Origin: Oscillospiraceae bacterium | GTDB lineage: Bacteria > Bacillota > Clostridia > Oscillospirales > Acutalibacteraceae | Direction: 5' to 3' | DNA length: 44,805 nucleotides | Assembly: GCA_015066385.1 (NCBI GenBank) | Contig: SVOJ01000024.1 | Coordinates: 1-44,805 of the forward strand | Shown here: piece by piece, positions 41,006 to 44,805 of the stretch | Layout: every line of letters starts with the position of its first letter | How positions within the stretch are numbered: the first letter of the stretch is position 1 | The notes under the pieces: model-generated | The model's input: the letters and a program-made list of their open reading frames with translations, nothing else | What the model was told of the DNA's origin: nothing | The model's database searches: none | Position numbers and translations under genes: made by a program

Positions 41006-42056
41006 GTTGAATCTCCTTTTTCTTCTTATTCCTGTAAATTCGTCCAACGGCAATGTAACTGATAGCAGACAACACCGCCGTGATTGCCAAGGCAATAAAG
41101 AAAACCGCGAAACTGCCTGTGTAGCCGAGGTGGGTGAACACATTAAGCACCACCATGTGATACAAATACAATCCGTAGGTGATGTCGTGCTTTATGTTGA
41201 GGTTCGGGAAGCAGTAGGCAAATCCCAAAAGAGCAGGGGCAAAAAACAACGTTTTGAGCACACCGTACTGTCCGAAATCAAACTCCGTGAAGTTGAAAAC
41301 CACCGCCGCGGCAAAAAACAGATACCAGAACTTCTTGCACAACGGCATCCATTTGTCAAAATATGCACTCAAAAATGCACCGATGAGAAAAATCCAGAGA
41401 TAGGGCAGAAATGTCTGTCCGTACAGTTTGACAAGGATGGCGGGCAGGAATTTTTCCAACAAGGGGGTTGCCGCGTTGCACGCAACGGACACCGCCGTTA
41501 CTCCTACCCAACGCCAAATCGGGCGATTATGCAGAAAACGGAACAGAATAAAAATGACGATGTAACTCTGCACCATCACCCCCACCGTCCAAAGCGAGCC
41601 GTTGGGTGTGCCGCAACCGAAACCGCGCAGACAGTCGGGTGTCCAGAACTGCAGAACACTGCTCTGCGTTGCGATCCACGCCGCAAAGGGAAGTGCCTGC
41701 AGATGTTGTCTGTAAAGCACCAGCAAGGACACAACGCTCAACCCCACCGCACACCATAGCTCGGGATACAGCCGCAAAAGCCGTTTGCTTGCAAAGGTTT
41801 TCAGGTCGCTGTTTTGTGTCAGGGAATGGTAAATGAGAAAACCGCTGATGAAAAAAAAGATCGGCACACCGTCAAAAAGTGAATGCGCCAACACGGCGGC
41901 CTTGGGCAGGGTCAGTTGCAGATGCACACTTGCATGCCCTGCAAACACACTCAAAGCGGCAACAAGCCGCAACAGGGAGATGCAGTTGTTTTGTCGGTTC
42001 AGCGGTGCACCGTCGGAAAGGTTTTTCAAAAACGGAAGTTGAAAGTCTTTTTTCAT
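40986..42056 (-). CDS. Acyltransferase 3 family membrane protein (putative O-acyltransferase)
   Basis: A 356-residue protein with about ten transmembrane helices. N-terminal family signatures are LRLVAALSVFAGH and FFFISGFLIYHSL, followed by LRLYPELW. These proteins transfer acetyl or other acyl groups to extracytoplasmic glycans or lipids. It is the first gene of a pair with an SGNH esterase, so one operon carries putative O-acylation and de-acylation functions. The tail is very basic (RNKKKKE). The start ATG at 42056 has a weak GAGG/AGG ribosome site. Confidence 0.88.
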   Translation of the reverse strand: MKKDFQLPFLKNLSDGAPLNRQNNCISLLRLVAALSVFAGHASVHLQLTLPKAAVLAHSLFDGVPIFFFISGFLIYHSLTQNSDLKTFASKRLLRLYPELWCAVGLSVVSLLVLYRQHLQALPFAAWIATQSSVLQFWTPDCLRGFGCGTPNGSLWTVGVMVQSYIVIFILFRFLHNRPIWRWVGVTAVSVACNAATPLLEKFLPAILVKLYGQTFLPYLWIFLIGAFLSAYFDKWMPLCKKFWYLFFAAAVVFNFTEFDFGQYGVLKTLFFAPALLGFAYCFPNLNIKHDITYGLYLYHMVVLNVFTHLGYTGSFAVFFIALAITAVLSAISYIAVGRIYRNKKKKEIQHANQHH

Positions 42057-42136
42057 GCAATTTACCTCGTCAATCAGTTGATTTTATTGTAATGCAAGCA
42101 CACGATGCTGTCAATAAAAATTACGGAGCAGGAATG

Positions 42137-42219
42137 TTGACAAAAATACACACAAGCTGTATAATTGTTTTGGTCATAGAGGAGCCGGAAGGCGGTTGGC
42201 GATTTCCTCCGAAAGGAGG
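42137..42219 (+). promoter_or_regulatory. Module B2: sense promoter and structured leader
   Basis: TTGACA (42137-42142), 17 bases, TATAAT (42160-42165). 5' GTCATAGAGG (42173-42182) pairs with CCTCTATGGC (42370-42379), and GCGGTTGGCG (42192-42201) pairs with CGCCAACCGC (42348-42357). The ribosome site GGAGG (42215-42219) is closed by CCTCC (42206-42210) with a GAAA tetraloop. Confidence 0.8.
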
Positions 42220-42227
42220 TGATCTGC

Positions 42228-42317
42228 ATGCCCATTACCATTACATTTCATATTCGTAACATAACCGTTACAATAAGAATCAAGGTAAAAAGCAACAACC
42301 GCCACTCTGGCCAGTGA
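42228..42317 (+). CDS. Module B2: cationic alternating beta-strand peptide, unrecognised family
   Basis: A 29-residue peptide starting MPITITFHIRNITVTIRI and ending SNNRHSGQ. It is nearly identical to B1 at 29.5 kb, which lies in the opposite orientation. The alternating hydrophobic/polar pattern and net positive charge suggest a membrane-active amphipathic strand. The ORF sits eight bases after the hairpinned GGAGG. Its stop codon is inside the antisense terminator stem. The module lies between the acyltransferase start and the GH3-type gene end and explains the 377-base gap. No match to a named family comes to mind. Confidence 0.72.
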   Translation: MPITITFHIRNITVTIRIKVKSNNRHSGQ

Positions 42318-42376
42318 CGGTTGTTTAAATAAATAAAAAAACTGTTACGCCAACCGCTTTATACGGTTGCCTCTAT
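42287..42376 (-). ncRNA. Module B2: antisense RNA (putative type I antitoxin)
   Basis: Perfect promoter TTGACA (42411-42406), 17 bases, TATAAT (42388-42383). The RNA starts with nearly the same sequence as the peptide mRNA (CATAGAGG) and has a CAACCG/CGGTTG hairpin. It ends at AACAACCG-CACT/AGTG-CGGTTGTT (42294-42325), followed by GC and five T. Confidence 0.78.
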
Positions 42377-42397
42377 GGCTTTATTATATGCAAAAAA

Positions 42398-42428
42398 AAT
42401 CGGTTTGTCAATGGCAAACCGATTTTTT
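42398..42428. terminator. Module B2: bidirectional terminator with embedded antisense -35
   Basis: AATCGGTTTG pairs with CAAACCGATT with T runs on both strands. It ends the peptide mRNA and also the GH3-type gene on the minus strand (stop at 42434). The TTGACA of the antisense promoter lies across its loop and right arm. Confidence 0.85.
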
Positions 42429-42433
42429 ATTTT

Positions 42434-44110
42434 TTATTTCTTTACTTTTCCAAAGAAGAATTCCTTGCGTTCGGGGGTGTTGATAACGATGACGGGTTTG
42501 ATCTGGTTGAGGACTCTGCCCTGTGCCACAAGTGAAGCCTTGTAGGCATCATAAGCACCCTTTTCGAGTTGGTACACAACCGGGTCTCCGATCATGCCCC
42601 AATGTCTGTACTTGTCGTACTTGCCGTTGCTTTCACGGAAGAATTGGTCGATATCGGCTTCAAATTCCGCTTTGCGGGTGGTGGGAATGTCGGAATCGGT
42701 TTCCACAAACATGGCATAGCAGGGCGGCTTGGAATCTGTATCGGAATAGAAGGAATGACCCTTGAAGTTGATGTCATATTTCTTCTGCAACTGTTCGGCA
42801 ACCCAGTCAAGCATCTGCGTGGTGGTCTTTTCGTTGGCAAGGTTCAGTCCCATGTTGGAACGGTACAGGAATTCGATTTTCTTGGACTGATTGAATTCAC
42901 CCGTCACACGCACGATATCGAGAATGCGGTAACGGTACAGTCCCGAGAAATTGGTGATGATGATTTCATAATCCTTGCCCACTTCGATTTCGTCAAGAAG
43001 CAGCGGTCTTGTGCCTTCGGGGGCATCCACGGGCAGGAATTCATAGATGATACTTCTGGGCAGAAGCACATAGTCGGAAGCATCCAGTTCCACGGGAATT
43101 GCCATGTAGCCTTCGGAAGCGGCATAACCCATGTTGTGCATCGGCAGGTTGCCGACATACTTTTTGAGCTTGTCCATGTAAACGGCAAGGGTGGACGAGA
43201 TCATGCCGTAACCCCACAGAAGTTCCGGCCAGATGCGCTGTGCAACGGGCTTGTCAAAGCCTTCTCTGAAGATCGCACGAAGTTCGGCGGCGCGTTCGGG
43301 GTTGGGCTTCATTTTGCCGTACTTGTCGCGAAGCGACTGCGGGCATCGGATGGACGGATTTATAACACCCGTTTCGATGTCATCGCACAGCATTTCCCAG
43401 TTTTCTTCGAGATATTCAAACATATTCGACAGCAATGTAATAACCATCGACCCGAGGTATGTCACCTTTTTGTTGACAAGGCAGAAACGAAGCTGGAAGT
43501 AGGACATATCCGTTCCTTCTTCATCTTCGGGGAACAGAATGTCGTCAGGCGTGGTTGTGAAGTGATGCAAAAACGGTTTGAGCAGCAAAAACGGAACCTG
43601 ACCTGCACCGTTACAGGGCATGCCGTTTTTCAGCGGATGGCCGTTGAGGGAAATGAGCAGGGGGCCCATCTGCGGCGGCAGTTTTTTAATGCCCTGCTTT
43701 TCAAAATGCAGAGCCGCACAGCCGGGGGTGCCCACAAAGCCCATCAGGTACATATTCAGAATGTCTTTTCCTGTTTTGGGCTGCAGTTTCGGCTTGCCGA
43801 CCGAGCCCGACGACGAGCAGTAACGCTTGATTTTGTCGCTTGTGATGAGGTTTTCCTTGCCTTCGTCGATCATGCTGTCGATCAGCGGTGCATAGTCTTC
43901 AAAGGTGGAAAGCGGAACTTTATCCTGGAAATCACGCAAATTTTTGATGTCTGCAAAGCCGTACTTCTTGCCCAACTCGCAGTCCTTGTTGCGTTTCATA
44001 ATGTTCAAAAGGGTTTCTTCCTGCGTTTTCATGGCGCAAGAGGTGTAATGATGCATGCCTTTGTGTATCATTTTGCCGCCGATGACACCTAATTTGGAAA
44101 AAATGGTCAT
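42434..44110 (-). CDS. Bacterial GH3-type (auxin-responsive GH3) adenylating enzyme
   Basis: A 558-residue protein of the GH3 branch of ANL acyl-adenylating enzymes (unrelated to glycosidase family GH3). The ATP-loop YCSSSGSVGKPK is at about residues 92-103, YAASEG is in the middle, and LYRYRILDIVRV lies near the C-terminal domain boundary. Plant members conjugate amino acids to jasmonate or auxin. Bacterial members are widespread in gut Clostridia, and the substrates (an acid plus an amine) are unknown. The start ATG is 12 bases after GGAGG, with a second AT-rich gap. Its own promoter TTGCAA-17-TATACT lies at 44158-44186. Confidence 0.85.
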   Translation of the reverse strand: MTIFSKLGVIGGKMIHKGMHHYTSCAMKTQEETLLNIMKRNKDCELGKKYGFADIKNLRDFQDKVPLSTFEDYAPLIDSMIDEGKENLITSDKIKRYCSSSGSVGKPKLQPKTGKDILNMYLMGFVGTPGCAALHFEKQGIKKLPPQMGPLLISLNGHPLKNGMPCNGAGQVPFLLLKPFLHHFTTTPDDILFPEDEEGTDMSYFQLRFCLVNKKVTYLGSMVITLLSNMFEYLEENWEMLCDDIETGVINPSIRCPQSLRDKYGKMKPNPERAAELRAIFREGFDKPVAQRIWPELLWGYGMISSTLAVYMDKLKKYVGNLPMHNMGYAASEGYMAIPVELDASDYVLLPRSIIYEFLPVDAPEGTRPLLLDEIEVGKDYEIIITNFSGLYRYRILDIVRVTGEFNQSKKIEFLYRSNMGLNLANEKTTTQMLDWVAEQLQKKYDINFKGHSFYSDTDSKPPCYAMFVETDSDIPTTRKAEFEADIDQFFRESNGKYDKYRHWGMIGDPVVYQLEKGAYDAYKASLVAQGRVLNQIKPVIVINTPERKEFFFGKVKK

Positions 44111-44157
44111 ACAATATCCTCCGAAAAAATTTTAAGGGGAATAAATCAATCATAAAC

Positions 44158-44186
44158 AGTATAGCAGAAAATGTTTTGTTTTGCAA
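44158..44186 (-). promoter_or_regulatory. Promoter of the GH3-type gene
   Basis: Minus-strand TTGCAA (44186-44181), 17 bases, TATACT (44163-44158). Confidence 0.7.
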
Positions 44187-44261
44187 GAGTCAAACAAGTG
44201 CGGATGTGTTGTTTTTAAGGAAGAAATGTTGCAAAGTTGTGGCATATTTATTGCTGTTGTA

Positions 44262-44345
44262 TTGACAATGAAAAAGATGTATTGTATACTCCAATCGGTC
44301 GTAAAGGTGTCTTGACGGCGGTTGGCGATTTCCTCCGAAAGGAGG
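44262..44345 (+). promoter_or_regulatory. Module B3: sense promoter and structured leader
   Basis: TTGACA (44262-44267), 17 bases, TATACT (44285-44290). 5' GTCGTAAAGG (44298-44307) is perfectly complementary to CCTTTACGAC (44498-44507). GCGGTTGGCG (44318-44327) pairs with CGCCAACCGC (44478-44487). The SD hairpin is CCTCC-GAAA-GGAGG (44332-44345). Confidence 0.78.
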
Positions 44346-44352
44346 TAATCAG

Positions 44353-44448
44353 ATGCCTGTAACTTTAACTTTTCATATTGGTAACTTCACTTTTACCATA
44401 CATATAAAGTTTAAAGCGAAAAGCAACAACCGCCACTCGGCAAAGTGA
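44353..44448 (+). CDS. Module B3: diverged copy of the alternating beta-strand peptide
   Basis: A 31-residue peptide starting MPVTLTFHIGNFTFTIHI, with a tail KSNNRHSAK. Compared with B1/B2, hydrophobic positions change only to other hydrophobics (I to V, L or F; V to F). Arg becomes Gly or His, and two residues (KA) are inserted before the shared SNNRHS tail. The alternation is kept throughout, a strong sign of coding selection. GGAGG lies seven bases upstream inside the same hairpin as in the other copies. Confidence 0.72.
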   Translation: MPVTLTFHIGNFTFTIHIKFKAKSNNRHSAK

Positions 44449-44504
44449 CGGTTGTTTTAACAAATAAATAACCATAACGCCAACCGCTTAACGGTTGCCT
44501 TTAC
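44419..44504 (-). ncRNA. Module B3: antisense RNA (putative type I antitoxin)
   Basis: Perfect promoter TTGACA (44539-44534), 17 bases, TATAAT (44516-44511). The terminator stem AACAACCG-CACT/AGTG-CGGTTGTT (44425-44456) is followed by GC and only four T, so termination may be weaker than in B1 and B2. Confidence 0.72.
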
Positions 44505-44552
44505 GACTTCATTATATGCAATTTTAATTCAGTTGTCAATCTTTTTTATAAA

Positions 44553-44584
44553 AAACACCGGGGAAATTTCTTCGGTGATTTTTG
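44553..44584 (+). terminator. Possible sense terminator of module B3
   Basis: CACCG...CGGTG stem with a loop of about 13 bases followed by five T after one A. It is weaker than the terminators of B1/B2, and here the antisense promoter is not embedded in it. Confidence 0.45.
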
Positions 44585-44673
44585 CATTTTTTGTAAAAAT
44601 ATCCTCCCCTTTTTTGCACATTCTGCTGTTTTCTTTCGGCGGAAAATGTGATATATTGGTAACAGAATTAAGA

Positions 44674-44687
44674 AGGAGTGCAATGGT
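44674..44687 (+). pseudogene. Interrupted gene start
   Basis: AAGGAG and an ATG (44683-44685) look like a normal gene start, but the reading is ATG-GTA-AAC-TAA. The stop arises as soon as the probable insertion sequence begins. A TATATT lies about 20 bases upstream. The rest of the gene, if it survives, is beyond the window. Confidence 0.4.
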
Positions 44688-44805
44688 AAACTAAAATTGG
44701 ACACAGAGGGGGTATTTTTTGGACAGATGGTGTATAATGAAAGAACAAGATAAAAGACACCACTGGACATGAATACCATCATAGAGAACAGGAGGTTTAC
44801 CATGA
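44684..44805 (+). mobile_element. Probable left end of an insertion sequence (IS3-like)
   Basis: From TGGTAAACTAAAATTGGACAC onward the sequence reads like the left end of an IS3-type element: a TG terminus and a repeated TTGGACA motif (about 44697-44703 and 44718-44724). A TATAAT (44734-44739) follows, and then a strong ribosome site (GGAGG, 44791-44795) before a terminal ATG at 44802 that must open the first transposase frame. The inverted repeat partner and transposase are outside the window, so the call rests on pattern only. Confidence 0.45.
44802..44805 (+). CDS. First codon of a partial ORF (probable transposase orfA)
   Basis: ATG plus one base at the window edge, six bases after GGAGG. 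Nothing can be said about the protein itself. Confidence 0.35.

Noticed and set aside
42569-44092. 507-codon open frame on the plus strand
   Set aside because: It is the exact antisense shadow of the GH3-type gene, which has family motifs, a ribosome site and a promoter. The plus-strand reading has none of these.

Overview
The window is a stretch of chromosome from a Gram-positive, anaerobic Clostridia-type bacterium, most likely a gut Oscillospiraceae/Ruminococcaceae relative. The evidence is strong AGGAGG-type ribosome sites, near-consensus sigma-A promoters with 17-base spacers, a Clostridia-style housekeeping block (yqeG, M24 peptidase, CofE-like ligase, efp, CD1247-like protein, rpsU, a YdbC-type PC4 protein), several zinc-ribbon membrane proteins, and many glycosidases without signal peptides. 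No rRNA, tRNA or CRISPR array was seen.

Layout. 0.2-2.3 kb: GH95-like glycosidase. 2.4-7.1 kb: two zinc-ribbon/Pro-Gln-rich/single-TM surface proteins, one carrying a clostripain protease. 7.2-8.6 kb: NfeD plus SPFH/stomatin operon. 8.7-11.7 kb: two translationally coupled, membrane-anchored neutral-ceramidase-like paralogues. 11.9-14.9 kb: alpha/beta hydrolase and a GH110-like alpha-1,3-galactosidase, with a small toxin-like module between them. 15-16.3 kb: AAA/DUF4143 ATPase. 16.6-20.9 kb: housekeeping block. 20.9-23.2 kb: EamA transporter, a HigBA-type toxin-antitoxin operon with a clear double operator, and a small membrane protein. 23.3-25.9 kb: GH36-like alpha-galactosidase and glycerol dehydrogenase operon. 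26-29.2 kb: zinc-ribbon membrane protein, YdbC, GPH-type sugar symporter. 29.8-37.6 kb: propeller/toroid protein coupled to a GH38 alpha-mannosidase, then a DUF4838 protein. 37.7-42 kb: secreted lipase, PHP phosphoesterase, SGNH esterase and acyltransferase. 42.4-44.1 kb: bacterial GH3-type (auxin-conjugase-fold) adenylating enzyme. The right edge is the probable left end of an insertion sequence that begins at the start codon of another gene.

Main discovery. Five small intergenic modules share one design. Each has a short peptide ORF of 29-34 codons with a very strong Shine-Dalgarno held in a CCTCC/GGAGG hairpin. A convergent, perfect-consensus promoter (TTGACA-17-TATAAT) drives a roughly 85-90 nt antisense RNA that covers the 3' end of the ORF and ends at its own terminator, and the mRNA can close on itself through 5'-3' pairing. 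Two modules (12.9-13.3 and 35.3-35.7 kb) encode a helical holin-like peptide. Three (29.4-29.7, 42.1-42.4 and 44.3-44.5 kb) encode a peptide I do not recognise: a cationic, strictly alternating beta-strand-like sequence. In the latter family the 5'-3' closing helix shows compensatory base changes across the three copies. They look like type I toxin-antitoxin loci, and the beta-strand family may be undescribed.

Metabolic theme. The glycosidases (GH95-like, GH110, GH36-like, GH38, DUF4838) with a GPH symporter, glycerol dehydrogenase, lipase, SGNH esterase and ceramidase-like proteins suggest use of host or dietary glycans and glycolipids. This is inferred from families only.
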